Origin: Sagittula sp. P11
GTDB taxonomy: Bacteria > Pseudomonadota > Alphaproteobacteria > Rhodobacterales > Rhodobacteraceae
NCBI RefSeq assembly: GCF_002814095.1
Contig: NZ_CP021913.1
Span: 496,001-560,000, forward strand
Reading direction: 5' to 3'
DNA: 64,000 nucleotides
A program made the translations under genes and the position numbers. Position 1 is the first letter of the stretch, and each line of letters begins with the position of its first letter. Below are positions 8,831 through 17,686 of this stretch, piece by piece. Below the pieces are notes generated by a model, which was given only the letters and a program-made list of their open reading frames with translations, was not told the DNA's origin and did no database searches.

Positions 8831-9654
8831 CGCTGCAGGTCTTCCAGTCGCTCTGGGCGATGTCTCCGCACGACCAGAGCGGCGAAACCCTGCCCTACGA
8901 CGCGATCTGCGGCATGGTGAAGGACGCGGGCTTTCACGGGCTGGCGATCGACCTCGGCGCCGCCGACGTGCAGACCGCCCACGACGTGCTGCCGCACATC
9001 CGCCACCACGGGCTGGTGCCGCTGATCGTGGCCTTCCCCCGATCGGTGTCCGCCCTGCGCGACACGCTGAAGATGGCGAAGGACTTCGGCTCGCCCTTCG
9101 TGAACCTCATCGGGCAGGTCTTTCCGCTGAGCACCGCGGGCGCCATCCCCGTGGTCCGCGCCTGGATCGAGATGTCGGAGGAGGAAGGCGTTCCCGTGCA
9201 GTTCGAGACGCATCGCAACTGCATCACCAACGACCTTTTCACCACGCTCGAACTGATCGACGCCGTACCGGAGATGCGGCTGTCCGGCGACCTGTCGCAT
9301 TACCTCGTGGACCGGGAATGGAAGCTGCCGCTGGGCGCCTTCGAACGCGGCCTCCTGACCCGCATCCTGCAGCGTTGCGACAGCTTCCAGGGCCGGGTCG
9401 CCAGCCGCCAGCAGATCCAGCTGCAGCTGGACTTCCCGCAGAACGCCAAGTGGCTGGAGCTGTTCACCGCGATCTGGCGCGAGGGCTTCGGCCATTACAA
9501 GGCCGTGCACCCCGAGACGCCGCTGACCTTCCTGTGCGAGCTTGGCCCGCCGGAATACGCGATGACCGACGCCACCGGGCGCGAGATGTCGAACCGCTGG
9601 CAGGAGGCGCTGCGGCTGAAGGCGCTGGCCGAGGGGCTCTGGGCGGAGGCCTGA
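8827..9654 (+). CDS. Xylose isomerase-like TIM-barrel (sugar phosphate isomerase/epimerase) protein
   Basis: 275-residue protein resembling the AP endonuclease 2 / xylose isomerase-like TIM-barrel superfamily. Supporting segments are the strand-end FHGLAIDLGAADV, the metal-ligand-like FETHRNCITND near residue 130 and LSGDLSHYLVD near 157, plus a final GPPEYAM region. The reaction is unknown. It starts at a GTG that overlaps the desaturase stop by four bases, so a joint role with that enzyme is likely, perhaps on a sugar- or hydroxy-acid-derived substrate. No transporter or regulator is attached. The family is called with moderate confidence only. Confidence 0.65.
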   Translation: MTLQVFQSLWAMSPHDQSGETLPYDAICGMVKDAGFHGLAIDLGAADVQTAHDVLPHIRHHGLVPLIVAFPRSVSALRDTLKMAKDFGSPFVNLIGQVFPLSTAGAIPVVRAWIEMSEEEGVPVQFETHRNCITNDLFTTLELIDAVPEMRLSGDLSHYLVDREWKLPLGAFERGLLTRILQRCDSFQGRVASRQQIQLQLDFPQNAKWLELFTAIWREGFGHYKAVHPETPLTFLCELGPPEYAMTDATGREMSNRWQEALRLKALAEGLWAEA

Positions 9655-10081
9655 GGGGCGGGCGGGGTGCCAAAGGTTAATCGCTGACAAAGGGTGAATG
9701 CCGAGCCTCTGCACAAAGGTTACCAACCGGCCGGAAACGGGGGCCGAACCGGCCGGTTTGCCCCATAACATCCGGTTAACCGGCGGCGGGCGGCGTTAAC
9801 CCCTTGTGGCGGGGCCGTTGCGCCGCTGCCAGATCTTGCGGCGCGCGCAGCCTTAAGCATCGGCCGCAGCCTGCACGTTTCATTCACAAAACCCGGTCGG
9901 AAGGGGTTCTCAACCCGGCTTGCCGCAGACGCATCGGCGCGGGCCGGGACCGCGGCCCGCAGTTCAGGAAATACTCGAAGTGTTTCCCTCAAGACATTGG
10001 ATAAAAACGATAAAGAAAACCTGAACGGCCCGCACCTCCGGTCACCTTTTCAGGCGACCGAAGACCGCAGCCAGTGCCGCC
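9655..10081. other. Convergent intergenic region, no gene recognised
   Basis: 427 bases between two convergent genes. It contains near-repeats of AAAGGTTA (about 9673 and 9715) and several GTTAA segments, but no clear terminator and no frame with a recognisable protein. Confidence 0.6.
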
Positions 10082-11749
10082 TTACCGCCCCGATTTCTGC
10101 GCTGCGGCGCGCATCTGCGAAAGAGTCACCCGCGGCGTCAGCGCCTCCTCGGAAATGTCGAGGTCGAGCACCGCGCCCGTCTCCGAGGCGAGCGCCCTGT
10201 CGAAGGCGGCGGCAAAGTCCTCCGTCCGGGACACCCGCTCTCCGTGGAAACCGTAGGACCGGGCCAGCGCCGCGAAGTCGGGCGAGACCATCGTGGTGCC
10301 CGACACACGCGCCGGGTAGTGGCGTTCCTGATGGGCGCGGATCGTGCCGTAGATGCCGTTGTTCAGGATCAGCACCACGGGCTGCGCCCCGGCCTGCGCG
10401 GCGGTGGCAAGCTCCTGGCTGGTCATCTGGAAATCGCCGTCCCCGGCAAAGCAGACCACGGTGCGGTCGGGGTGCGCGACCTTGGCCGCGATGGCCGCCG
10501 GCAGCCCGTAGCCCATGGCCCCGGACTGCGGCGCCAGCAGGCGCTGTGCCCCGCCGTAGCGGAAGAAATAGCCCGGCCACACAGCGAAGTTCCCCGCCCC
10601 GTTGGTCAGGATCGCGTCGTCCGGCAGGACCTCCGCCAGATGTGCCATGACCTTGCCCATGTCCACCGGCGAGGGCTGCTCCGGCAGCTCGAACCCCGCC
10701 TCGAAGGCCGCCCGCGCCTCTGCCCGCCAGGTGCCGTCGCGCGGCCCCAGCGGACCCGCCGCCACCAGCGCCTCCGCAAAGGCGGACGGGTCGGCATGGA
10801 CGCCCAGCGCGGGGCGGTAAACCTTGCCCAGTTCGCCGTCGCTGCCATGCACGTGGATCAGCGTCTGCTCCGGGTCCGGCACCTTCAGCAGCGTGTAGCC
10901 CCCGGTGGAATTTTCCCCGAATCTCAAGTTGATAGCGAGGATGACGTCGGCTTCTTGGATCAGCTTCCGGGTGGAGGGCCACATGCCCACACCGGAATGT
11001 CCGCAGAACGCCGGAGAGTGGTTGTCGAACATGTCGAGATAGCGGAAGACGGCCACCGCGGGGATGTCGTTCTCCTCCGCGAAGCGGCGCAGCGCGGCCT
11101 TGCCGGCCTCCGTCCAGTTGCTCCCCCCGAAGAACAGAAGCGGGCGTTTCGCGCCCTGCAGGATCTCGCGCGCCCTGGCCACCGCCGGGCCGGAGGGCGC
11201 AGGCGGCAGGATCTCGACCGGGCCTGAAATCGCGGGCGCGTCGGTTTCGGACGACAGCATGTCCTCCGGCAGGGCGATGACCACCGGACCGGGCCGCCCG
11301 GTCGTGGCCACGGTCCAGGCGCGCGACACGATCTCGGGAATGCGCTCGACCCGGTCGATCTCCACCGCCCATTTCGCCATGGTGCCATAGACCGCGGGGT
11401 AGTCGACCTCCTGGAAGGCCTCGCGCCCCATCATGTCGGTCGCCACCTGCCCCACGAACAGCAGCATCGGCGCGCTGTCCTGCCGGGCGGTGTGCACCCC
11501 GATGGAGGCATTGGTGGACCCCGGCCCGCGCGTCACCATGCAGATGCCGGGGGTGCCGGTCAGCTTGCCCCAGGCCGCCGCCATGAACCCCGCGCCGCCC
11601 TCGTTGCGGCACAGCACGTAGTCCAGCGCGCCTTCGGTATCGTGCAGCGCGTCGAGCACCGCGAGATAGCTCTCCCCCGGCACGCCGAACGCCTTGCGCG
11701 CGCCCAGTGCCACGAGGCACTCCACCAGAAGCCTGCCACCATGCCGCAT
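10082..11749 (-). CDS. Thiamine diphosphate-dependent enzyme (acetolactate synthase-like fold)
   Basis: 555-residue ThDP enzyme with the usual three-domain order: N-terminal Pyr domain with the activating glutamate in CRNEGGAGF (Glu50), a central nucleotide-binding-like domain, and a C-terminal PP domain with the metal/ThDP motif GDGDFQM...NNGIYG near residue 440. Because Glu50 is present it is not a typical glyoxylate carboligase, which has Val there. The reaction is unknown; decarboxylases, carboligases and lyases share this fold. It is the last gene of an ABC transporter-racemase operon, 78 bases after the racemase, so it probably acts on the imported compound or its keto-acid product. The start MRHGGRLL at 11749 is preferred over an upstream frame extension. 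Confidence 0.8.
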   Translation of the reverse strand: MRHGGRLLVECLVALGARKAFGVPGESYLAVLDALHDTEGALDYVLCRNEGGAGFMAAAWGKLTGTPGICMVTRGPGSTNASIGVHTARQDSAPMLLFVGQVATDMMGREAFQEVDYPAVYGTMAKWAVEIDRVERIPEIVSRAWTVATTGRPGPVVIALPEDMLSSETDAPAISGPVEILPPAPSGPAVARAREILQGAKRPLLFFGGSNWTEAGKAALRRFAEENDIPAVAVFRYLDMFDNHSPAFCGHSGVGMWPSTRKLIQEADVILAINLRFGENSTGGYTLLKVPDPEQTLIHVHGSDGELGKVYRPALGVHADPSAFAEALVAAGPLGPRDGTWRAEARAAFEAGFELPEQPSPVDMGKVMAHLAEVLPDDAILTNGAGNFAVWPGYFFRYGGAQRLLAPQSGAMGYGLPAAIAAKVAHPDRTVVCFAGDGDFQMTSQELATAAQAGAQPVVLILNNGIYGTIRAHQERHYPARVSGTTMVSPDFAALARSYGFHGERVSRTEDFAAAFDRALASETGAVLDLDISEEALTPRVTLSQMRAAAQKSGR

Positions 11750-11827
11750 GAAACCGCCCTCCCCGATCTGTTCCGGCGCCACCTTTGCCCGTCCGGAACC
11801 GGAGTGCAATCCCAATGGCTTATACGG

Positions 11828-12457
11828 TCAGGCGATCAGAGCGCGGGCCATACCGGTCGCGGCGCGCACACCGTCGACCAGGATCAGCCGGGTCTCCTTC
11901 TGCGCCCGCGCCATCAGCCCCACCATGCCGCCGCATCCCAGCGCCACGGCGCCCACGCCGTCCTCCGCTTCTGCGGCAAGGATCTCGTCGATGATCCGCG
12001 GTTCGGCCTTCTCGACCTCCAGCACCGGCACACCGCTCGCGCGGATCCGGCCCAGCGACGGGGCAAGGCCGTAGCTGGCGACGTTCTCCTCCAGCACCGG
12101 CACCGACACGTCGAGCGTCGTCACGACCGAGAACCGCCCGCCCACCGCCGCAGCCAGGTGATAGGCCGCCTGCCCGATCCCGATCACCGGACAGCGCGCC
12201 AGCTTCTGCGCCTCCGCTATCCCGGTGTCGTCGAAGCAGCCGATCAGGATCGCCTCCGCCCCGTCGCGGCAGGCCTTCTGCACCAGTTCCAGCATCGGCG
12301 GCACGGCGGCATCGCCATCCTCGCGCCCCTGGATCGACGGCGGCCCGCCGTGCGAGGTCCAGCCCTCCACCTTCATACGCCCCGCGACATCCTGCGCCAC
12401 GGCAGTCATCGCCTCGGTCATGAGGACGGTGGAATTGGGATTGATGAGGACGATCAT
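11828..12457 (-). CDS. Hydantoin / aspartate-glutamate racemase family protein
   Basis: 209-residue protein of the Asp/Glu/hydantoin racemase superfamily. The N-terminus MIVLINPNSTVLMTEAM matches hydantoin racemases, and the two catalytic cysteines are visible in LIGCFDDTG (about residue 73) and ALGCGGM (about residue 172). It overlaps the upstream permease gene by four bases and precedes the ThDP enzyme, so it is part of the transporter operon. Members interconvert enantiomers of hydantoins, amino acids or arylmalonate-type acids; the substrate here is unknown. The context suggests a step on an imported amino-acid-like or cyclic ureide compound. Confidence 0.8.
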   Translation of the reverse strand: MIVLINPNSTVLMTEAMTAVAQDVAGRMKVEGWTSHGGPPSIQGREDGDAAVPPMLELVQKACRDGAEAILIGCFDDTGIAEAQKLARCPVIGIGQAAYHLAAAVGGRFSVVTTLDVSVPVLEENVASYGLAPSLGRIRASGVPVLEVEKAEPRIIDEILAAEAEDGVGAVALGCGGMVGLMARAQKETRLILVDGVRAATGMARALIA

Positions 12458-13293
12458 ACCATCCCCTTGCCGGCATCCGACCCGGCCTTTGCCTTGCGGC
12501 GCGCGGTCAGCGTCACCAGCAGCAGGAAGACCCCGATCATCAGGAAGGAGAACACCGTCGTCAGCGTCCCCAGCGCATAGAGCACAGGCGTCGTGACGTT
12601 GGTCGTCATGCCGTAGATCTCCAGCGGCAGCGTGTTGTAGCTGCCCGCCGTCAGAAGCGTGCGCGCGAACTCGTCATAGCTCAGGGTGAAGCCGAAAAGC
12701 GCCACGCCGATCAGCGACGGCCCGATGATCGGCAGCACCACATGGCGGATGGTCTGCCACGGCGTCGCCCCGAGGTCGCGCGCCGCCTCCTCGTAGGATT
12801 TGTCGAAACGGTTGAAGACCGCGAACATGATCAGAAGGCCGAAGGGCAGCGTCCATGTCAGTTGCGACCCGAAGCCGGAGGACGCCCAGTGCACCTTCAT
12901 CCCCGACTGAGAGAACATCAGCCCGACCCCCAGCGAGACGAGGATCGACGGGATCACCAGCGAGGTGATGATCAGGTAGAACAGCAGCCCGGAGGCCGGG
13001 AACCGCGACCGGAAGGCCAGCCCGCCCATGACGGACACCACCACGGTCGTCACCATGACCATGAACCCCAGCGCAAAGGACCGCCGGAAGCTGCCCCATA
13101 TGTCGCCCACCGCCTGCTGCTCGAACAGGTCCTTGAACCAGTAGACCGACGTGCCGTTCATCGGGAAGGTCAGCCCGCCCTGCGGCCCCTGGAAGGACAG
13201 GATGGCGATGGTGATCGTCGGCCCGTAGAGGAACAGCAGGAACAGCCCGAAAAAGGCGGCAAGCACGTAGAAGGAGCGCGGACGCGGTTCCAT
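12454..13293 (-). CDS. ABC transporter permease, spermidine/putrescine type (PotC-like)
   Basis: 279-residue inner-membrane permease with about six hydrophobic helices and the EAA loop EEAARDLGATPWQTIRHVVLP near residue 175 that contacts the ATPase. It resembles PotC/YdcV. Gene order (ATPase, binding protein, PotB-like, PotC-like) is that of polyamine-type importers, a class that also carries opines, phosphonates and other cations or acids. It overlaps the racemase start by four bases, which ties transport to catabolism. Confidence 0.87.
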   Translation of the reverse strand: MEPRPRSFYVLAAFFGLFLLFLYGPTITIAILSFQGPQGGLTFPMNGTSVYWFKDLFEQQAVGDIWGSFRRSFALGFMVMVTTVVVSVMGGLAFRSRFPASGLLFYLIITSLVIPSILVSLGVGLMFSQSGMKVHWASSGFGSQLTWTLPFGLLIMFAVFNRFDKSYEEAARDLGATPWQTIRHVVLPIIGPSLIGVALFGFTLSYDEFARTLLTAGSYNTLPLEIYGMTTNVTTPVLYALGTLTTVFSFLMIGVFLLLVTLTARRKAKAGSDAGKGMV

Positions 13294-13413
13294 GGGTCAG
13301 GTCCTCCGGGACTTGGTCTGGGACAGGGGCTGGGGCTTGGACCGGGCCGCACGGGCCCGGCTCTCATGCGCCGCAATGGCGGGCGGCAAGGCCGGTGTCG
13401 GCAAAGGCATCGC

Positions 13414-14262
13414 TCAAAGCTCCTTCCGGATGTCGACGAACCGCAAAAGGATGCCGATCACCATCAGCACGGTCACCAGCAGGATCACGGCGGTGGCGGC
13501 GGCGCTCGGGTACTGCAGCAGCGCGATATCGTTGGAGATCAGCCGCCCGACGTTGGCCGACTGCGACCCCGACATGATCCGCACGGTGATGAAATCGCCC
13601 ATCACCAGCGTCACCACGAAGATCGTGCCGATCATGAAGCCGGGCTTGGTCAGCGGCACGATCACGTTCCACAGGATCTGCGGCCCCGAGGCACCGGCAT
13701 CCCGCGCCGCCTCGATCAGCGACCGGTCGATGCGCATCATCGTGTTGAAGATCGGCACCACCATGAACAGCGTATAAAGGTGCACGAAGGCCAGGATCAC
13801 CGCGAAGTCGGAAAACAGCAGCCACTCCACGGGCTGGTCGATCACCCCTATCGACAGAAGCGTCGAGTTGGCGATGCCGTTGCGCCCGAGGAAGGGAATC
13901 CACGAGATCATGCGGATGATGTTCGAGGTCCAGAACGGGATGGTGCACAGCAGGAACAGAACGATCTGCATGTTCTGGCTGCGCACGTGGAAGGCCAGGA
14001 AATATGCCACGGTAAAACCGATGGCCAGCGTGAACACCCAGGTGATCAGCGCGTATTTGAAGGTGTTCAGGAAGACCTTGTAGGTCACGGGCGAACCGAA
14101 GAGGAACTCGTAGTTCTCCAAGGAAAACGCCGGAATGACCGAGAACTCCGTCGCCCGCCAGAAGCTGACGACCACGATCATCAGGATCGGCAGCACGAGG
14201 AACACCAGCATCACCGCCGCCAGCGGCGACACCATCAGCAGGCTCTTGAGCGACTTCGGCAT
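13414..14262 (-). CDS. ABC transporter permease, spermidine/putrescine type (PotB-like)
   Basis: 282-residue permease with six predicted membrane helices and the EAA motif IEAARDAGASGPQILWNVIVPL near residue 180. It pairs with the PotC-like protein encoded 120 bases downstream. It starts 42 bases after the conserved tail of repeat copy 3, which separates it from the binding-protein gene and may lower expression of the membrane genes relative to the binding protein. Confidence 0.87.
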   Translation of the reverse strand: MPKSLKSLLMVSPLAAVMLVFLVLPILMIVVVSFWRATEFSVIPAFSLENYEFLFGSPVTYKVFLNTFKYALITWVFTLAIGFTVAYFLAFHVRSQNMQIVLFLLCTIPFWTSNIIRMISWIPFLGRNGIANSTLLSIGVIDQPVEWLLFSDFAVILAFVHLYTLFMVVPIFNTMMRIDRSLIEAARDAGASGPQILWNVIVPLTKPGFMIGTIFVVTLVMGDFITVRIMSGSQSANVGRLISNDIALLQYPSAAATAVILLVTVLMVIGILLRFVDIRKEL

Positions 14263-14304
14263 ACCGGTTTCTTCCCCTGTTTTCCCGGGCCCTGTCTTCC
14301 CGGA

Positions 14305-14375
14305 CCTTCATCTTGGCAAAAATACCCTCGGGGGGCCCCGCAGGGGCGGGGGCAGAGCCCCCTCGGCAGCATCCG
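14305..14375 (-). repeat. Hairpin-plus-tail intergenic repeat, copy 3
   Basis: Minus-strand reading gives a GC-rich stem region (about 14327-14375, CGAGGGGGC against GCCCCCCGAG with internal CCCC/GGGG pairs), then GGTATTTTTG and CCAAGATGAAGG (14305-14326). It lies downstream of the binding-protein gene and upstream of the PotB-like permease, a position where processing hairpins often set unequal expression. Confidence 0.72.
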
Positions 14376-14470
14376 CACAAGACCCCTGTCCGGACGATGC
14401 GATGGTCCGGGGGCGCCTGCCGCAGGCAGGCGCCCCCGCCGGTCGCCGCCCGCAGGGGCGGCGAAACCGT

Positions 14471-15727
14471 TTACGAGGCGATGAACTCGTTCCACTTGCG
14501 AACCATGTACTGGTTCTCGTCCATGACGGCATTCCAGCAGGCCACGGCACCCATGCGGTCCTCGAACGATCCGCCGTCGCGGATCTCCCCGGCCTGCGCC
14601 ATGACGTCGCCGAAGGGGTTGGTGATCGGCTCGGCCGCTTCCTTGCCCTCGAACCAGTAGCCCCACTCGTTCTCGGACATGTGGTCCTTGGAGGTCTCCG
14701 GCACCGCCGAGTAGTAGCCCTGGCGCATCAGGAACCCGCCGACCCAGCCGGAGAGATACCAGTTGATGTACTCGTAGGCCGCGTCCAGCTCGAGGCCCGA
14801 CAGCGACTTCGACAGGCCGATGCCGCCGCCCCAGGACCGGTAGCCTTCCTTCAGGGGCTGGTAGACGCAGGGGATGCCCTTCGACTTCACCGCGGTGATC
14901 GCCGGCGACCACATCGACTGGATCACCACCTCGCCAGAGGCCATCAGGTTCACGCTCTCGTCGAAGGACTTCCAGAAGGCGCGGAACTGGCCGTTCTGCT
15001 TCGCCTCGGTGAAGATCGCCATGGTCTTGTCGATCTCCTCGCGGGTCATGTTGCCCTTGTCGCCGTACTGGATCTCGCCCATGGCCTCGCAGACCATGGC
15101 CATGTCCATGATCCCGATCGACGAAATGTCAAGGATCGAGGCCTTGCCCTTGAACTCCGGGTTCAGCAGCTCGGCCCAGGTGTCGATGGGACGGCCGATC
15201 AGGTCGGGGCGGATGCCCAGCGTGTCGGCGTTGTAGATCGTCGGGATGAGCGTCATCCAGTTGGTCTGCTCGTCCGCGAAATCGGTGCCGTCCGGGCCGG
15301 TGGTGAAGCCCACGGTGTGCGGTGCCGTGCCCTGCCCGATCACGGATTCGGGCGTCAGCTTGCCGTCCTTGAAGATGCCGACGATCTTGTCGTAATTGGC
15401 GATCTTCGACACGTCCATCGCCTGCAGGTTCCCGGTCGGCCAGACCTTCTTGCAGATCCAGTACTCGATGTCGGCGATGTCGAAGCTGTCGGGCTGGGTC
15501 GCCGCGCGCTGCGTCACGCTGTCGGAATCGAGCGCCGTCATCTCGAGCGTGAAGCCAAGGTCTTCCTTCACCTTCTGCGCCACCTCGTTGAGGTTCGACA
15601 CGCCGGTGCCGAACTGGCGCAGCGTCACGTCCTTGATGTTCTGCGCCCAGATCATCGGTGCGCCAAGCGTGCTGGCCGCGGCGGCGGCCGTGCCGGTCTT
15701 CAGAAGCTGTCGTCTGGAAATGGTCAT
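14471..15727 (-). CDS. ABC transporter substrate-binding protein, polyamine type, Tat-exported
   Basis: 418-residue periplasmic binding protein of the PotD/PotF class. The N-terminus SRRQLLKTG is a twin-arginine motif followed by an Ala-rich hydrophobic stretch and a cleavage-like APMIWAQN near residue 28, so Tat export of a folded protein is likely. The mature part has the extracellular solute-binding organisation, including an ANYDKIVGIF region and an NWYLSGWVGGF segment near the end. It is encoded just after the ATPase gene (24-base gap). The ligand is unknown; racemase and ThDP enzyme neighbours argue for a catabolised nitrogen or keto compound rather than a plain polyamine. Confidence 0.85.
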   Translation of the reverse strand: MTISRRQLLKTGTAAAAASTLGAPMIWAQNIKDVTLRQFGTGVSNLNEVAQKVKEDLGFTLEMTALDSDSVTQRAATQPDSFDIADIEYWICKKVWPTGNLQAMDVSKIANYDKIVGIFKDGKLTPESVIGQGTAPHTVGFTTGPDGTDFADEQTNWMTLIPTIYNADTLGIRPDLIGRPIDTWAELLNPEFKGKASILDISSIGIMDMAMVCEAMGEIQYGDKGNMTREEIDKTMAIFTEAKQNGQFRAFWKSFDESVNLMASGEVVIQSMWSPAITAVKSKGIPCVYQPLKEGYRSWGGGIGLSKSLSGLELDAAYEYINWYLSGWVGGFLMRQGYYSAVPETSKDHMSENEWGYWFEGKEAAEPITNPFGDVMAQAGEIRDGGSFEDRMGAVACWNAVMDENQYMVRKWNEFIAS

Positions 15728-15751
15728 TCTGTTGGTCTCCCTATTGTCAGG

Positions 15752-16738
15752 TCAGGCCTGCAGCGGGTGCTGCTGGTCGTTTTCCCAGGTCAGGCCGACA
15801 GGCTCGCCCGGGTGTCTTGGTTGCGCGAAGTACAGCGCGTCGGGCAGGAGTGCGGTCACCTCCTGCTCCCCCGCCACGGCGGCGGTGACGTTCACATGTG
15901 TGCCCTGGTACTCGACCGCGGTGATCTGCGCGGGCATCCGTCCGGCGCCCGCATCGGTCATGCGCACTGCGTCCGAGCGCACGGCAACCTTGCCCTCGGG
16001 CAGCGCGATGACGTTGTGCCCGCCAAGGAAACGCGCGACGAAGGCGGTGCGCGGCGCGTTGAAGACGTCCCGCGCCGACCCGGCCTGCTCGATGACGGCG
16101 TTGTTCATGACAACGATCTCGTCGGCCAGCGCCAGCGCCTCGTCCTGCCCGTGGGTCACGTGGATGAAGGAAATCCCCAGCTCGCGTTGCAGCTTCTTCA
16201 GCTCTGCCCGCATGCGGATGCGCAGGAACGGGTCGAGCGCCGAGAGCGGCTCGTCCAGCAGCAGGACCTGCGGGCGGGTGATGAGCGCGCGGGCCAGCGC
16301 CACGCGCTGCTGCTGCCCGCCCGAAAGTTGGTCGGGAAAGCGGTCGGCCAGCCGCGACAGGTCGACAAGTTCCAGCATCTCGCCCGCGCGCTTCAGACGT
16401 TCGGGCCTGTCCACGCCCTTCATCTTCAGGCTGAAGGCGACGTTCTCGGCCACCGAGAGGTGCGGGAACAGCGCGTAGCTCTGGAACATCATCGCGGTGC
16501 CGCGCTTTGCCGGCGGCAGGTGGGACACGTCCGTTCCGCCCAGCACGATGGAGCCGTCCGACACCGTCTCGTGGCCCGCGATCATCCGCAGGGTCGAGCT
16601 CTTGCCGCAGCCCGACGGCCCCAGAAGGCAGGCGTAGGTGCCGGGCGCGAAATGGTGATTGATGGCATCCACCGCCACTGTCTCGCCGTAGCGCTTGGTC
16701 ACGTTCACCAGTTCCAGATCCTTGCCGGTCGCGCCCAT
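15752..16738 (-). CDS. ABC transporter ATP-binding protein, PotA-like
   Basis: 328-residue importer ATPase: Walker [10 protein letters not shown] near residue 39, signature LSGGQQQRVALARAL, Walker B LLLDEPLSALD, H-loop IHVTHGQDEAL, and a C-terminal TOBE-like domain (about residues 245-320). It is the first gene of a six-gene minus-strand operon that ends with the racemase and ThDP enzyme. Its promoter region is shared with the divergent GntR/FCD regulator and holds a perfect 10-base palindrome. Confidence 0.88.
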   Translation of the reverse strand: MGATGKDLELVNVTKRYGETVAVDAINHHFAPGTYACLLGPSGCGKSSTLRMIAGHETVSDGSIVLGGTDVSHLPPAKRGTAMMFQSYALFPHLSVAENVAFSLKMKGVDRPERLKRAGEMLELVDLSRLADRFPDQLSGGQQQRVALARALITRPQVLLLDEPLSALDPFLRIRMRAELKKLQRELGISFIHVTHGQDEALALADEIVVMNNAVIEQAGSARDVFNAPRTAFVARFLGGHNVIALPEGKVAVRSDAVRMTDAGAGRMPAQITAVEYQGTHVNVTAAVAGEQEVTALLPDALYFAQPRHPGEPVGLTWENDQQHPLQA

Positions 16739-16884
16739 GTCCGTCCCTCGTCCGTTATTGGGTCATCAGTGCGGCGAGACCCGTGATCGGGGAAGCATTC
16801 ACCCTGTCGGGGACGGGCATTTTCTTTTTCTGCCGCGAAATCAGGCTGACGGAAGGGGGCGCGGATCAGATATTGGGCACAAAG

Positions 16885-16894
16885 TTGTATACAA
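16885..16894. promoter_or_regulatory. Palindromic operator candidate for the GntR/FCD regulator
   Basis: Perfect palindrome TTGTATACAA in the divergent promoter region between the PotA-like gene and the GntR gene, with a second partial site CATACAAC at about 16910-16917. FCD-type GntR proteins bind sites built on T-N-G-T...A-C-N-A, which this matches. The position (73 bases before the regulator start) fits autoregulation and control of the transport operon. Confidence 0.6.
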
Positions 16895-16966
16895 TCACCA
16901 TTCCACACCCATACAACACCGGCGAATCTTGAGCACGTTCTCCCGACCTGCGACAACCGAGTCGCC

Positions 16967-17686
16967 ATGAACGCTGAATTCGAGAAAACACCATCGGGCG
17001 CCTCTGCCATGCAGCCCCGCCTGCCCCAGTCGGACCGCATCGCCGGTGCGCTGACGCTGGCCATCCACCAGCGGCGGCTGGAACCGGGCACCAAGCTGGG
17101 CGAGGACGAGCTGGCAGAGATCTACGGCGTGTCGCGCACGATCATCCGCGCCGCCCTGCAATCGCTTGCGCATCACCAGCTGGTCGAGATCAGGCGCAAC
17201 CGCGGCGCCTTCGTCGCGCAGCCCTCCACCCGCGAGGCGCACGAGGTCTTCGAGGCACGCGCCCTGCTGGAACCCTTCATGGCCCGGCGCGCGGCGCTGC
17301 GCATCACGGACGCGCACCTCGCAACGCTGGAACGGCATATCCATGAAGAGCACGCGGCGCTGGCCGATGGCGACCACGGCAAGGCCCTGCACCTCTCGGG
17401 ACAGTTCCATATCGAGATCGCCCGCATCGCCGACCATGGCACCATTGCGGATGTCATCACCGCGCTCATCGCCCGGTCGTCGCTGATCATCGCGCTCTAC
17501 TGGCGCCGCGAAAGCGCCCTGTGCGAGAAACACGCGCATCACGCGCTGCTCGACGCGCTGGCGAAGGGCGATGGCCCGCGGGCAGAGGAGTTGATGAAAA
17601 GCCACCTCGTCGACCTGCATTCGCAACTCGACCTGCGCGACCGTCAGGCCTCGTCGCGGTCCCTCAAAGAGGCATTGGCGCCGTGA
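16967..17686 (+). CDS. GntR-family transcriptional regulator, FCD subfamily
   Basis: 239-residue regulator with an N-terminal winged helix-turn-helix (about residues 20-85; ITHxx-type segment LGEDELAEIYGVSRTIIRAALQ) and an all-helical FCD effector domain. The domain's metal-binding His/Asp pattern is plausible in HISGQFHIEIARIADH-like segments (here LHLSGQFHIEIA) and CEKHAHHALLDAL. These proteins usually bind organic-acid ligands via a divalent metal. It is divergent from the six-gene transport and catabolic operon, which it probably controls. Its TGA overlaps a GTG start of the downstream acetyltransferase gene. Confidence 0.85.
   Translation: MNAEFEKTPSGASAMQPRLPQSDRIAGALTLAIHQRRLEPGTKLGEDELAEIYGVSRTIIRAALQSLAHHQLVEIRRNRGAFVAQPSTREAHEVFEARALLEPFMARRAALRITDAHLATLERHIHEEHAALADGDHGKALHLSGQFHIEIARIADHGTIADVITALIARSSLIIALYWRRESALCEKHAHHALLDALAKGDGPRAEELMKSHLVDLHSQLDLRDRQASSRSLKEALAP

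Noticed and set aside
9673-9800. CtrA-type binding sites (TTAA repeats) in the convergent gap
   Set aside because: Spacing of the TTAA elements does not fit TTAA-N7-TTAA, and no promoter is expected between convergent genes.
10082-11749. Glyoxylate carboligase (would pair well with glyoxylate metabolism)
   Set aside because: The activating Glu is present (CRNEGGAG), whereas glyoxylate carboligase has Val at this place; it also belongs to the ABC-racemase operon, not to bhc.
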